64,000 bases of DNA from JAGVSR01 sp963708775 (GTDB lineage Bacteria > Pseudomonadota > Alphaproteobacteria > Rhizobiales > Hyphomicrobiaceae), in contig CAVPTI010000020.1 in the NCBI GenBank assembly GCA_963708775.1, forward strand, positions 1-64,000, in the 5' to 3' direction. Each line of letters opens with the position of its first letter. Within the stretch, counting starts at the first letter, position 1. Shown piece by piece: positions 25,714 through 34,759 of this stretch. The notes beneath the pieces were generated by a model. That model had not been told where the DNA came from, did not search any database, and saw nothing but the letters and a program-made list of their open reading frames with translations. The position numbers were made by a program, and so were the translations under genes.

Positions 25714-26409
25714 TCAGGTCACGATGCGGCCATCGACAATGCGCAGCTGGCGATCTGCGCGGGCGGCGAGTTGCAGATCGTGTGTCACCATGACGATTGA
25801 CCGCTTGGTGTCGTCGACGAGGTGGCGCAAAACGCTCAGCACCTGTTCACTGGACGCGGTATCGAGGTTGCCCGTCGGCTCATCGGCGAGGATCACTTGC
25901 GGCCCGTTGGCCAGCGCGCGCGCGATCGCAACGCGCTGGCGCTGACCGCCGGAAAGTTGTCCCGGCAGTTTGTGCGCATGTGCCTCCAAACCCAGCGACG
26001 TCAGCAGTTTCATCGCACGCTCTTTCATGGCGTGTTCACTGATTTCGCCCAGCGCCCGCATCGGCAACATGACGTTCATGAGCGCTGAAAACTCGGTCAG
26101 CAGGAAGTGAAACTGGAACACGAAACCCAGGAGCTTCAGCCGCAAGCGCGCCCTCGCAGCCTCGTCGCTGGCGGGAACGTGGTGGCCCTGCATCAGCACT
26201 TCGCCAGACGTCGGCACGTCCAGCAGCCCCAGAAGATACAGAAGCGAGCTTTTGCCTGATCCGGAGGGTCCGGTTACGGCTACAAACTCGCCCGGTTGGA
26301 TGGCGAGATTGATATCCTGGACGAGTGTCGTTTCGACGCCGTCGCCAATCGTTTTGGTGACGTGGCGCAGTTCGATCAGTGGCGTGGTCACGGGAAGCTG
26401 GATCGTCAT
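25714..26409 (-). CDS. ABC transporter ATP-binding protein (MacB/LolD type)
   Basis: This 231-residue ATPase has the Walker A GPSGSGKSSLL, signature LSGGQRQRVAIARAL and Walker B ILADEPTGNLD, with the VTHDLQLAARAD switch region. It belongs to the MacB/LolD class that drives export or lipoprotein release rather than import. It overlaps the permease gene by four bases (ATGA), and the permease overlaps the adaptor gene in the same way, so the three form one operon read adaptor, permease, ATPase. Confidence 0.92.
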   Translation of the reverse strand: MTIQLPVTTPLIELRHVTKTIGDGVETTLVQDINLAIQPGEFVAVTGPSGSGKSSLLYLLGLLDVPTSGEVLMQGHHVPASDEAARARLRLKLLGFVFQFHFLLTEFSALMNVMLPMRALGEISEHAMKERAMKLLTSLGLEAHAHKLPGQLSGGQRQRVAIARALANGPQVILADEPTGNLDTASSEQVLSVLRHLVDDTKRSIVMVTHDLQLAARADRQLRIVDGRIVT

Positions 26410-27641
26410 GACGCTCCCCGGATGATTTCGACGGGGTGGACGCGGGCCGCTTTGCGGGCGGGCAGATAACCGGCGATGCCTGAGGCTGCAAGGGCGACGA
26501 GGCCCGCCAGAAGATAGTGCGTGGGTGTGTAATACAGCGGCAGGTGGGTCGCATCCATGAATGGGCTCTTGAACTCGATGGTTTCAAGTGCCCGACACAA
26601 TCCGTAGCCCAAAGCCCAACCGGCCAATGTGCCAGCCAAACCGATGATCAATGCCTCGATGAGGAAGATCGAGCGGACGGTGCTTTCGGTGAACCCCAGC
26701 GACTTCAGAATGGCAATGTCGCGCGTCTTCTCGTGCGTGATAGTGGAGATGATGTTGTAGGTGCCGAAGGACGCAACCAACAGGATCGCGCCGACGACCG
26801 TGTACATGATGAAGTTGCGGACTTCGAATGCCGACAGAAGGTCTTCATTGGCTTCCTGCCAGGACACGGATTTGTATCCCGTTTGGGCCTCGACGCGCTT
26901 GGCGACATCCATCGCCTGCATGATGTTCGAGACCCGGATCCGCATCGCATTCACGATTCCCGTCTGACCTGCGAGGATTTGCGCGGTCTTGATCAGCGTG
27001 TACGCCTGCGTTTCGTCAGTCTGGCTGATGCCGGAATGCAGCAGCGCCACCACGGTGCAGGAGAGGACACGTCCCGTGCCTGACACTACGGCGATCGTGT
27101 TGCCGACGCGGGCGCCAATCTTCTGGGCCAGCCGGTCGCCAAGAATGATCGCGTTCGATGAGCGGTAGAGATCATCCAAACTGCCACCGCGCGTTTGTTC
27201 GGGCAGCTTCGAGACCGCAACTTCGCGTTTGGGATCGATGCCGGTGACGTTGGCGGCGGTATCGCGGCTGGCGTAGCGGATGACGGCACGCGCCTGGACA
27301 GACGGCGCGACCGCTCCGTCGAGCCAGCTGTCGAGGGAGGCGATGATGGCGTAAGGGTTTTTGATGCCGGGCCGCGTCGCCATGGTGCTGAGGCCGGAAA
27401 ATGCAACGACTTGGTAATGATCCTCAGCCGGCTGGCGGGGCGGCTCGCGGCGCTCGTCGTTCATTGTGATGTGCGGCAAGGCGTCGACGAGCTGGCTCAC
27501 GAAATCGCGCTGCGAGCCTTCCATGAGCGCTGCCATCATCACCGAAAAGCCGACCCCCATCGCAACGCCCATCAGGCCCACAAGCGTCTGGCGAAGGCGC
27601 GAGCGGACGTGGGTCAGTGCGATGTCGAGGACGAGCTTCAT
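26406..27641 (-). CDS. ABC transporter permease (FtsX/MacB-like)
   Basis: This 411-residue permease has the FtsX-type layout: one N-terminal helix (LVGLMGVAMGVGFSVMMAAL), a large periplasmic domain (residues about 45-270) and three C-terminal helices in YTVVGAILLVASFGTYNIIS, FLIEALIIGLAGTLAGWALG and LLAGLVALAASGIAGYLPA. THEKTRDIAILKSLGF is the conserved coupling segment to the ATPase. With the adaptor and ATPase it forms a MacAB-like mechanotransmission exporter. The cargo is unknown. Confidence 0.9.
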   Translation of the reverse strand: MKLVLDIALTHVRSRLRQTLVGLMGVAMGVGFSVMMAALMEGSQRDFVSQLVDALPHITMNDERREPPRQPAEDHYQVVAFSGLSTMATRPGIKNPYAIIASLDSWLDGAVAPSVQARAVIRYASRDTAANVTGIDPKREVAVSKLPEQTRGGSLDDLYRSSNAIILGDRLAQKIGARVGNTIAVVSGTGRVLSCTVVALLHSGISQTDETQAYTLIKTAQILAGQTGIVNAMRIRVSNIMQAMDVAKRVEAQTGYKSVSWQEANEDLLSAFEVRNFIMYTVVGAILLVASFGTYNIISTITHEKTRDIAILKSLGFTESTVRSIFLIEALIIGLAGTLAGWALGYGLCRALETIEFKSPFMDATHLPLYYTPTHYLLAGLVALAASGIAGYLPARKAARVHPVEIIRGAS

Positions 27642-28786
27642 CGGCTCACCTGATCAGCGCGGGTGGGACGTACGTTGTCTCCGTCTTCGAGATCGGCGAC
27701 CGGCGGCGAGACAATCAGGTCGCCTGCAGCGAGTGCGCCTTTCACTTCGACACGATCCGTACCTCGGATGCCGACCTCGACGGGAACGCGCGTGACGCGA
27801 CCGCCCGTGAGTTTGAAGATGTGACCGGACGCGATTGCTTCTGCCGGGACGACCAAGGCGTCCTGCACTTCGGCAACCACGATGTTGGCTTCGACGCTCA
27901 TGCCAACCTTCAGGGGCGTATCGTCAGGCAGGTTCAAGTGGACGCGGAACGTCTTGCTCTCCGGGTCACCTTTCGGCGTGATGCGGTCCACGGTTGCCGG
28001 CAACGGCGCGCCTTCGTGTCCTTCGTGGCGCAGGAGAACGCGCTGGCCCGGCGCGACTTTCAAGATGTCGTCCTCGTTGACTTCGGCGATGATCTTCAGC
28101 GGCTTCGGCTCGCCGACCCACAGCAGCGTGTCTCGCTCACCGATGCCTGCGATCTCGCCGACCTCGCCAATGCGGCGCATGACGATGCCGTCGAGCGGCG
28201 ATTTGAGCGCTAGATCTGAAATGCGGTCCTTCTGCATGGCCACGCGCGCCTCGTACTCACGCACCTGCGTCAGCTTGTCGTCGAGGGTCACACGCGAGAC
28301 CGAGTTGCGTTTTACAAGCGTTTCGAGGCGCGCAGCGTCTTCCTTGAATCGCGTAAGCCGCGATTCGAACTCGCTCAACACCGCCTGTTCTTCATCGTCG
28401 TCGAGGCGAACGACGACTTGGCCTTTCTTGACCGGTTCGCCTTCACACTTGCAGATGTCGATGATGCGTTTTCGAGACGGCGCCGTGACCTTGGCCCAGT
28501 TCACCGGCTCGACGATGCCTGTCGCATAGACGACGGCTGCAGCGCTTCCGATGCTGACGGGAACGACCTTCACTTCCGGCCCACGATCCCACCACCACCA
28601 GATCAAGATCAGAGCGAAACCGAATGCAACGAGCGCCAGCAGTCGCCTTTCGGCGGGTGGAACGCGGCCAGGGGACATGCCGGTTTCGTCGTCGCCTTCA
28701 TCGCGCGGACTGCCAAGCCAGCCGAGCAGCGTGCCGGGCCAGCCATCCCGGGCTTTTGCCCATGTTTTGGCGCTGGTGTCCTGCAT
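27638..28786 (-). CDS. HlyD/MacA-like periplasmic adaptor
   Basis: This roughly 382-residue membrane fusion protein has one N-terminal transmembrane helix (LLALVAFGFALILIWWWW), two half-lipoyl segments (VVYATGIVEPVNWAKVTAP and LALKSPLDGIVMRRIG), a coiled-coil hairpin between them (DDEEQAVLSEFESRLTRFKE) and a beta-barrel domain. KCEGEPVKKGQVVVRLDD is the typical lipoyl turn. It links the ABC permease to an outer-membrane channel, none of which lies nearby. I prefer the ATG at 28786, nine bases after AGGA, to the TTG three codons earlier. Confidence 0.9.
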   Translation of the reverse strand: MQDTSAKTWAKARDGWPGTLLGWLGSPRDEGDDETGMSPGRVPPAERRLLALVAFGFALILIWWWWDRGPEVKVVPVSIGSAAAVVYATGIVEPVNWAKVTAPSRKRIIDICKCEGEPVKKGQVVVRLDDDEEQAVLSEFESRLTRFKEDAARLETLVKRNSVSRVTLDDKLTQVREYEARVAMQKDRISDLALKSPLDGIVMRRIGEVGEIAGIGERDTLLWVGEPKPLKIIAEVNEDDILKVAPGQRVLLRHEGHEGAPLPATVDRITPKGDPESKTFRVHLNLPDDTPLKVGMSVEANIVVAEVQDALVVPAEAIASGHIFKLTGGRVTRVPVEVGIRGTDRVEVKGALAAGDLIVSPPVADLEDGDNVRPTRADQVSR

Positions 28787-28997
28787 TAACGACAATCCTC
28801 GTACGGTTTATTCCGGGAAAGGCAGCTGCTTGCCAAGGATAGCAGGCCAGCGCTCAAATGACCCGCCCGACAAGCATTGGCCTATTGGCGAACGCCTGCT
28901 GTCACTGTGATTTGGATCAATACTCCGGGCGAGGTGGCTGGCTTTCGTGGCGTATCAACCCCTTGACCCAGCACGACAACCGTAGCACTTGACCGAC

Positions 28998-30263
28998 ATG
29001 AATGTTCTCTTGATCGGCTCCGGCGGCCGCGAACATGCGCTGGCGTGGAAGCTTGCTAAAAGTCCATTGCTGACCACACTTTATTGTGCGCCCGGAAATC
29101 CGGGTATCGCCGAGGTCGCAACCTGCGTCGCCCTTGATGCCGCCGATCACGGCGCGGTCATTGCCTTTTGCCGGGAGAAGGATGTCTCGTTCGTGGTCGT
29201 GGGTCCTGAAGGCCCGCTTGTCGCTGGTCTGACGGATGCGCTCGCCGGAGCGGGCATCGCGCACTTTGGTCCGTCGCGGAAGGCGGCAATGCTCGAAGGT
29301 TCGAAAGGCTACACCAAAGATCTCTGCCGCGAGCATGGCATCCCGACTGCCGCCTACGGGCGATTTGCAGATGCGGACGCGGCGAAGGCCTATCTTGCGA
29401 CACAGCGCTTTCCCATTGTGGTGAAAGCGGATGGACTGGCCGCCGGCAAGGGTGTCGTCATTGCCGGCAGCCGATCGGAGGCCGAAGAGGCAATTGATGC
29501 CTGCTTTGCCGGTGCGTTTGGCGCCGCGGGCGCTGAGGTTGTCGTGGAGGAATTTCTGGAAGGCGAGGAGGCGAGCTTTTTCGCCTTGTGTGATGGGCAG
29601 AACGTGCTCGCCATGGCATCAGCCCAGGACCACAAGCGCGTCGGCGAGGCCGATACGGGCCTCAACACAGGTGGCATGGGCGCCTACTCACCCGCGCCAG
29701 TCATGACGCCTGACGTGATCGAGCGGACGATGACAGAAATTGTGCGACCGACTGTTGCTGCCATGGCCGCGCGCGGGACGCCCTTCAAGGGTGTGCTGTT
29801 TGCCGGTCTGATGATCACCGCGGATGGGCCCAAACTCATTGAATACAACGTGCGCTTCGGCGATCCGGAAACACAGGTTCTCATGCTGCGGCTGAAGTCG
29901 GACCTGCTCGCCGCCATGCTCGCCACCGCGGGCGGCGTGCTCGATAGCTTCGAGCTGCAATGGTCGGACGATGCGGCGCTGACCGTCGTCTTTGCGGCTG
30001 AGGGCTACCCCGGCACGCCGAAGAAAGGGACAGAAATCCGGGGACTGGAAGCGGCGCGTGCGATCGAGGGAGTCGAAATCTTCCACGCGGGAACGAAAGC
30101 CGTGGACGGCCGCATCGTTGCCGATGGCGGCCGCGTCCTCGCCGTTACCGCGCGTGGTCGTACAGTGGCGGATGCGCAAGCGCGCGCATATCAAGCCATC
30201 GATCGCATCGACTGGCAGGGCGGATTTTTCCGCCGCGATATCGGCTGGCGCGCGCTTGTTTGA
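28998..30263 (+). CDS. purD: Phosphoribosylamine-glycine ligase
   Basis: PurD (GARS) joins phosphoribosylamine to glycine using ATP, the second step of purine synthesis. The protein opens with MNVLLIGSGGREHALAWKL, followed by VVVGPEGPLVAGLTDAL, the ATP-grasp domain (VVKADGLAAGKGVVIA, FALCDGQNVLAMASAQDHKR, NTGGMGAYSPAP) and FGDPETQVLMLRL. The ATG at 28998 is chosen; an in-frame TTG three codons earlier is weaker. It is single-gene by spacing. Two hairpin repeats immediately follow its stop. Confidence 0.96.
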   Translation: MNVLLIGSGGREHALAWKLAKSPLLTTLYCAPGNPGIAEVATCVALDAADHGAVIAFCREKDVSFVVVGPEGPLVAGLTDALAGAGIAHFGPSRKAAMLEGSKGYTKDLCREHGIPTAAYGRFADADAAKAYLATQRFPIVVKADGLAAGKGVVIAGSRSEAEEAIDACFAGAFGAAGAEVVVEEFLEGEEASFFALCDGQNVLAMASAQDHKRVGEADTGLNTGGMGAYSPAPVMTPDVIERTMTEIVRPTVAAMAARGTPFKGVLFAGLMITADGPKLIEYNVRFGDPETQVLMLRLKSDLLAAMLATAGGVLDSFELQWSDDAALTVVFAAEGYPGTPKKGTEIRGLEAARAIEGVEIFHAGTKAVDGRIVADGGRVLAVTARGRTVADAQARAYQAIDRIDWQGGFFRRDIGWRALV

Positions 30264-30264
30264 G

Positions 30265-30369
30265 TTGCGCCTTCCGACATCCGCTGCGCGGAGCCGGCCG
30301 GAAGGCGCGGGAGATTGTAATTGCGCCTTCCGACTCCGCTGCGCGGAGCCGGCCGGAAGGCGCGGGAGA
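30265..30369. repeat. Two tandem hairpin repeats after purD
   Basis: Two units of about 53-56 bp lie between the purD stop and the stop of the copper storage gene. Each has the outer stem GCCTTCCG/CGGAAGGC, inner stem CCGC-TGC-GCGG and the GCCGGC block. The family is the one at 583-727, with a T-A pair replacing A-T in the outer stem. Placed between two convergent stops, they could act as a bidirectional terminator or mRNA 3'-end block. Confidence 0.85.
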
Positions 30370-30879
30370 TTACGAGTCGAGGAGGGCTTTGCATTCTTTG
30401 ATGCAGGCGGTGCAGCTGTCCATGCAGGCCTTGCAAACGGCATGCTTCTCCGCATGCTTCTTGCACTCGGCTTCGCAGTCGGCACAGACGTCCTTGCAGA
30501 CGGCGGCGAGTTCCTTGAGGCGCTTGGCGTCGAGAGCTGCCAGGCGAACGAGAGCAGCGGTCATGGGCATCATGATCGACACCGTCTTCATGCATTCGAC
30601 CATGGCGGTATCGCCGCCCTTGATGAGGTCCATGCAATGCGCAACGCAGACCTCGCCTTTTGCGATGCAAGCGCTGGCGGTATCGATGAGGGCCTTGTGC
30701 TTGGTGCCATGCATCGAATGATCCATGCCGGAATGGTCCATCTTCGAGTGGTCCATCTGACTGTGGTCCATCCCCTCTTCGGCGCGGGCGGTGGCGGCGC
30801 CGAGCGTCACGGCTGCGGCGGCAAAGCCCAGCGCGGCGCGGCGGGAGACTGTGGAGGTTATGTCTTCGACAGGCTGCAT
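30370..30879 (-). CDS. Csp1-type copper storage protein (four-helix bundle)
   Basis: This 169-residue protein has a Tat-type signal (SRRAALGFAAAAVTLG), then four DHSxM-like repeats (MDHSQMDHSKMDHSGMDHSM), then a helical domain with 13 cysteines, many in CxxxC or CxxC spacing (VCKDVCADCEAEC, VCKACMDSCTACIKEC). Methanotroph Csp1 proteins have a Tat signal and 13 cysteines lining a four-helix bundle that stores Cu(I). The Met/His-rich head is a probable extra copper or silver site. The ATG at 30879 has AGGAGA upstream. It is separated by 40 bases from thiE on the same strand, with no functional link apparent. Confidence 0.85.
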   Translation of the reverse strand: MQPVEDITSTVSRRAALGFAAAAVTLGAATARAEEGMDHSQMDHSKMDHSGMDHSMHGTKHKALIDTASACIAKGEVCVAHCMDLIKGGDTAMVECMKTVSIMMPMTAALVRLAALDAKRLKELAAVCKDVCADCEAECKKHAEKHAVCKACMDSCTACIKECKALLDS

Positions 30880-30919
30880 GCGGGGTTCTCCTGATGCCTC
30901 TGTTGCTTTAATCGAATCG

Positions 30920-31549
30920 TTACGGATGGCGAACATTACCGGCCCATTCAAGCCAGAGTGAGACGCGCGCTTCCGGGTGCGGAGCTGTCATGAAATCCGT
31001 GATCACAGCGACACTATCAGCACCGGCAGCTATGACACCACCGGCCCGGTCCGGCGTTATGCCGCCAATGGCGACAAGCGGCAGCGTGCCGATGCGGCGC
31101 TTCCAAGCGGTGATGCGTTCCACGCCCTGCGGTGCCCAGTTCATAGCTTTCAGCTTGGTTTCGTAGATTGGACCCAACGCAACGTAGTACGGATCAGCGG
31201 CAAGGGCGGTTTCCAATTCCTCCTCGCTGTGGGTGGAGATGCCAAACCGCAGTCCCGCCTTACGGATAGCTGGGAGATCGGCGGCAACGAGGTCCTCCTG
31301 GCCCAAATGAAGACAGGCGGCACCGGCGTCGATGGCGGCTTGCCAATAATCATTCACGATCAGATCGCAGCTATGCTCGCGGCAGAGGGTGACAGCCTCG
31401 CCAATCTGGCGTCGCACGTCGCCCGGTGAGTGATCCTTGATGCGCAACTGCACAGTCTTGATGCCGAGCGGCACGAGCCGCTTCAGCCAATCGATGTCGG
31501 GCACGATAGGATAGAACAGCGCTGGAGGGTTCGCAGCGGCCGGCTTCAT
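30920..31549 (-). CDS. thiE: Thiamine phosphate synthase
   Basis: ThiE couples hydroxymethylpyrimidine pyrophosphate with thiazole phosphate to make thiamine phosphate. The 209-residue TIM-barrel protein shows KTVQLRIKD, CDLIVNDYWQAAIDAGAACLHLGQEDL, GISTHSEEEL, YVALGPIYETKLK and LVAIGGITPDRA, all conserved phosphate- or substrate-binding segments. It overlaps thiG by four bases, forming a thiG-thiE operon. I see no TPP riboswitch upstream of this operon. Confidence 0.93.
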   Translation of the reverse strand: MKPAAANPPALFYPIVPDIDWLKRLVPLGIKTVQLRIKDHSPGDVRRQIGEAVTLCREHSCDLIVNDYWQAAIDAGAACLHLGQEDLVAADLPAIRKAGLRFGISTHSEEELETALAADPYYVALGPIYETKLKAMNWAPQGVERITAWKRRIGTLPLVAIGGITPDRAGGVIAAGADSVAVITDFMTAPHPEARVSLWLEWAGNVRHP

Positions 31550-32400
31550 GGCTTCGGCTTCGTCTCGGTCTGGCGCGCCAGATCGAAGAACGGCGTGCCG
31601 GCGACGGGGGTCGAAGGACTTGCCATATCGCGCTGCTCCATGAGACCCGATTCAAATGCGCAGCGTCCGGCATCGATCGCCTTGGCGAATGCTTCCGCCA
31701 TGCACACGGGATCGCCGGCCCTGGCAACGGCCGTGTTGAGCAAGCAGGCGTCGAAGCCCATTTCCATGGCTTGCGACGCGTGGCTCGGTGCGCCAATGCC
31801 CGCATCGATGACGAGCGGAATATCGGGAAAGTACGCGCGCATCGTTTTCAGTGCATAGGGATTGGCCAGTCCGCGGCCGGTGCCAATCGGTGCGCCCCAC
31901 GGCATCAGGACTTCGCAGCCTGCAGCGAGCAAGCGTTCGCCGACGCCCAGATCTTCCGTCGTGTAGGGGAACACCTGAAACCCATCTCTTGCCAGCACTT
32001 CGGCGGCTTCGACGAGGCCGAACACATCGGGTTGGAGCGTGTCGTCGTTGGCGATCACTTCCAGCTTGATCCAGGGCGTGTCGAACAGTTCACGCGCCAT
32101 TTGCGCCGTCGTGATCGCTTCACGGGCGGTGCGGCAGCCGGCGGTGTTGGGCAATACCTTCACATCCAGCGCGCGGATGAGATCGAGGAAGCGCTCGCCT
32201 GTCCGGCCACGGGCCTGCTCGCGGCGCAGCGAGACGGTCACGATGCCGGCGGCGGAGGCCTGCACGGCATCGGCCATGATCTGCGGCGAGGGATAAAGCG
32301 CGGTGCCGAGCAAGAGACGCGACGTCAGTTCCGTTCCATAGACGGTGAACGGGGCGGTGCCGGGCTTCTGGCCGAGGAGATGGGGTTCGCGGGGGTTCAT
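31546..32400 (-). CDS. thiG: Thiazole synthase
   Basis: ThiG condenses deoxyxylulose phosphate, dehydroglycine and ThiS thiocarboxylate into the thiazole ring. The 284-residue protein carries TSRLLLGTALYPS, VTVSLRRE, LPNTAGCRTAREAI, WIKLEVIANDDTLQPD (Schiff-base lysine) and PLVIDAGIGAPSHASQAMEMG. The length exceeds the usual 255-270 because of a short N-terminal extension and a C-terminal tail. It is the first gene of the thiG-thiE operon. ThiS, ThiO and ThiH are not in the window. Confidence 0.94.
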   Translation of the reverse strand: MNPREPHLLGQKPGTAPFTVYGTELTSRLLLGTALYPSPQIMADAVQASAAGIVTVSLRREQARGRTGERFLDLIRALDVKVLPNTAGCRTAREAITTAQMARELFDTPWIKLEVIANDDTLQPDVFGLVEAAEVLARDGFQVFPYTTEDLGVGERLLAAGCEVLMPWGAPIGTGRGLANPYALKTMRAYFPDIPLVIDAGIGAPSHASQAMEMGFDACLLNTAVARAGDPVCMAEAFAKAIDAGRCAFESGLMEQRDMASPSTPVAGTPFFDLARQTETKPKP

Positions 32401-32494
32401 GACCGCTATTTAAGCCGTCTTGGCCGCTTTAGAAACACGCCTCGTGGAGAAAAATGCGCGATCGGGGGCACGTTTTGCAGGAAATACGGGAGCC

Positions 32495-32911
32495 TCAGGC
32501 GCTATCGGAGTCCGGCCAGCGGTAGAAGAACGTCAGGATAAAGAGCGCGAGATAGATCGCGAGAAATGCAAGAGCGCCCAACGCGGCGGCGGCTTCATAT
32601 TGGGTGAGGCCCAGCGCTTCAATCGGCGCGCTGCCGAAACCTGGGATCTCCGTCGCTGTCTTGCCGAGCTTGGCCCATGCGCGTTCGGTGCCCAGCAGCA
32701 GTTCGTGGATGCCGACCGTCAACGCACCCATGAAGGCGAGGCCGAAGGAGAACACGAGAAACGACAGCGCGCGCAGAATGAGCGGCGCCCGCTTCAGGAC
32801 GAGCCACAGCCCCACGATGTAGGCCGAGACCATGCCGAACGAGACGGACACCACCGACACGACGATGTCCGTCAACTCGTTGCGAACGGAGAGGATGTCG
32901 GCTTCGGTCAT
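32495..32911 (-). CDS. Hypothetical membrane protein (138 aa)
   Basis: I do not recognise this protein. It has three or four hydrophobic helices, including VSVVSVSFGMVSAYIVGLWLV, ALSFLVFSFGLAFMGAL and AAALGALAFLAIYLALFIL, with a loop of about 30 residues containing WAKLGKTATEIPGFG. It starts six bases after the stop of the Ca2+/H+ antiporter gene on the same strand, so the two are probably cotranscribed. Confidence 0.65.
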   Translation of the reverse strand: MTEADILSVRNELTDIVVSVVSVSFGMVSAYIVGLWLVLKRAPLILRALSFLVFSFGLAFMGALTVGIHELLLGTERAWAKLGKTATEIPGFGSAPIEALGLTQYEAAAALGALAFLAIYLALFILTFFYRWPDSDSA

Positions 32912-32917
32912 TGGGGC

Positions 32918-34015
32918 CTAGGGTACGGCTGCAAGGAAGAGGAAAACGGCGAAGATGACGAGGTGAACCGCGCCCTGCAATATCGTGGTGCGGCCGGTGG
33001 CGAGCGTCACTGTTCCAATGAAGAGCGAGAGCACCAGCAGCGCCGTCTCCTCGGGGTCAAGGCCCAGTTCAAGCGTCATTCCGGTCAGAATCGCGAAGAC
33101 GGCGACCGCCGGAATCGTCAGGCCGATGGTGGCCATGGCCGAGCCGAGCGCGAGATTCAGGCTCGTCTGCAGGCGATTGGCGGCGGCGGCACGGACGGCG
33201 GCCATGCCCTCGGGAAGCAACACCACAGCAGCGATCACCACGCCGACGAAAGACTTGGGTAGTCCTGCATCCGCGATCGCCAACTCGAGTGCGGGGGAGA
33301 GCGTTTTAGCCAAAAGCACGACGGCCACCAATGCAATAACGAGCAAGCCTAGGCTGATCGCGGCCGTGCGATTGCTTGGTGTGTCATGCACCGGGTTGAC
33401 CTCGCTCGCGTCAGCCAGGAAATAGTCGCGGTGGCGGATCGTCTGGACAAAAAGGAACACGGCGTAGAGAGTTACACAGGACGCGCTCACGAAAGCGAGC
33501 TGGGCTGTGTTGTACGACGCTCCAGGTGTTGCGAGCGTATAGTTCGGCAGGACGAGCGTGAACGTCGCCAGTGTTCCAAGCACGCTGAGTGCCGTGCTCG
33601 ACGCGGCAGTCTGAAAGGACTGCTCGTGATGCCGCATGCCGCCGACGACAAGGCAAAGGCCGACGATCCCATTCAGCACGATCATGACGGTGGCAAAGAC
33701 CGTATCGCGCGCGAGGAATTCGCTCCCCGCCTTCGCGCCCATCAGAATGGAAACGATCAGCGCTACTTCGATCACCGTGACTGCGACCGCCAGTACGATG
33801 GAGCCGAACGGTTCGCCGACGCGCAGTGCAATGATCTCAGCGTGATGCACCGCCGCGAAGACCGCGCCGCCAAGGAGGATCGCGGCCAGCACGAGAACGA
33901 GGCCGCTGTCCGCCGGAATGACGTGGGAAAATTTCAATACGAGCAGCACCGCCGCTGCCACCGGAGCAACCCACGCCCACAGCGGCAGTTCATCGACATT
34001 ATGATCGGATGCCAT
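32918..34015 (-). CDS. Ca2+/H+ antiporter (ChaA-like)
   Basis: This 365-residue, ten- or eleven-helix cation/proton exchanger belongs to the CaCA superfamily. The two inverted alpha repeats are visible, each with a membrane glutamate: VAVTVIEVALIVSILM and IAAVVLLPEGMAAVRAAAANRLQ. It exports Ca2+ or Na+ in exchange for protons across the inner membrane. The ATG at 34015 is chosen over the in-frame GTG at 34030. It leads a two-gene unit with the small membrane protein. Confidence 0.85.
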   Translation of the reverse strand: MASDHNVDELPLWAWVAPVAAAVLLVLKFSHVIPADSGLVLVLAAILLGGAVFAAVHHAEIIALRVGEPFGSIVLAVAVTVIEVALIVSILMGAKAGSEFLARDTVFATVMIVLNGIVGLCLVVGGMRHHEQSFQTAASSTALSVLGTLATFTLVLPNYTLATPGASYNTAQLAFVSASCVTLYAVFLFVQTIRHRDYFLADASEVNPVHDTPSNRTAAISLGLLVIALVAVVLLAKTLSPALELAIADAGLPKSFVGVVIAAVVLLPEGMAAVRAAAANRLQTSLNLALGSAMATIGLTIPAVAVFAILTGMTLELGLDPEETALLVLSLFIGTVTLATGRTTILQGAVHLVIFAVFLFLAAVP

Positions 34016-34128
34016 CGCTCCCCCGGACACGCTTCGGGCCGGATTTGGCTTCCGGCCCGGCGCATATCCGTTCGTCTAAAGCCGCTTTCGTCAAGCGAAA
34101 GTGCAGCTCGGTTGTACGGGCGCACCCC

Positions 34129-34759
34129 TTATGTGGCCGGGCACACGGCGCCTGTGTCGGCCCAGGCCTTGATCAAGTCGCCGAACTCAGCCTGCGTTCC
34201 CGGCACCGGCGTCCTGCCGCCCCCTGGAGCCCATCCCCACCCGACAAGGGTGTCTTCGGCCATGTGCGTGACAATCTCATCGAGGGACTTGCCGCCATTG
34301 CGCTTGGGATCCTTGATCTGCTCGCAAATCTCACCGAGCGACTTGCCTTCCCAGGCCATTTCGATGGGAGCAAGATGCCAAAGCGGGTGACCAGGAACTC
34401 GGCCCGGTTCAAAGTTCTTCTCGCGATGACAGGTAAAGCAGCGCATTGCGATCGCGCCGAGATTATCTTCGCCGCGCACCACCAGCTGCGCATGGGGATG
34501 CATGTCGTCGCCCTGCAGCGGGCGATTGCCGGCCGGATGGCAATTGACGCAGCGCGGATGTTGAATGACAGCGCCTGCTTCCTTGAACAACGCGACCGAC
34601 TTTTGCGCAGGATCGGCAATGGAACTGAAGGCCGCGACCGGTTTCAGTCCAGAAGCGTCAGCCGGCGGCCCGCGCCGTTGTGGCCGACGCCGCGAAACCG
34701 AGGCCCGCCAATAGCGGACCGCCCAACGCGAACAGCAAACTCGCCCCAAGACCGCGCAT
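34129..34759 (-). pseudogene. Secreted diheme c-type cytochrome-like protein, one frame change
   Basis: The gene starts at ATG 34759, eight bases after AAGGAG, with a signal peptide MRGLGASLLFALGG ending at ATTARA. The frame then moves by one extra base near 34658-34672 and continues as ADASGLKPVAAF to the stop at 34129. The second part has two haem-type motifs, CVNCH and CFTCH, with HPHAQLVVRG, HLAPIEMAWEGKSLGEICEQI and GWGWAPGGGRTPVPG. It resembles proteins annotated as isoquinoline 1-oxidoreductase accessory or diheme cytochromes. The join sits exactly at the signal cleavage region, and both halves look intact. Confidence 0.7.
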
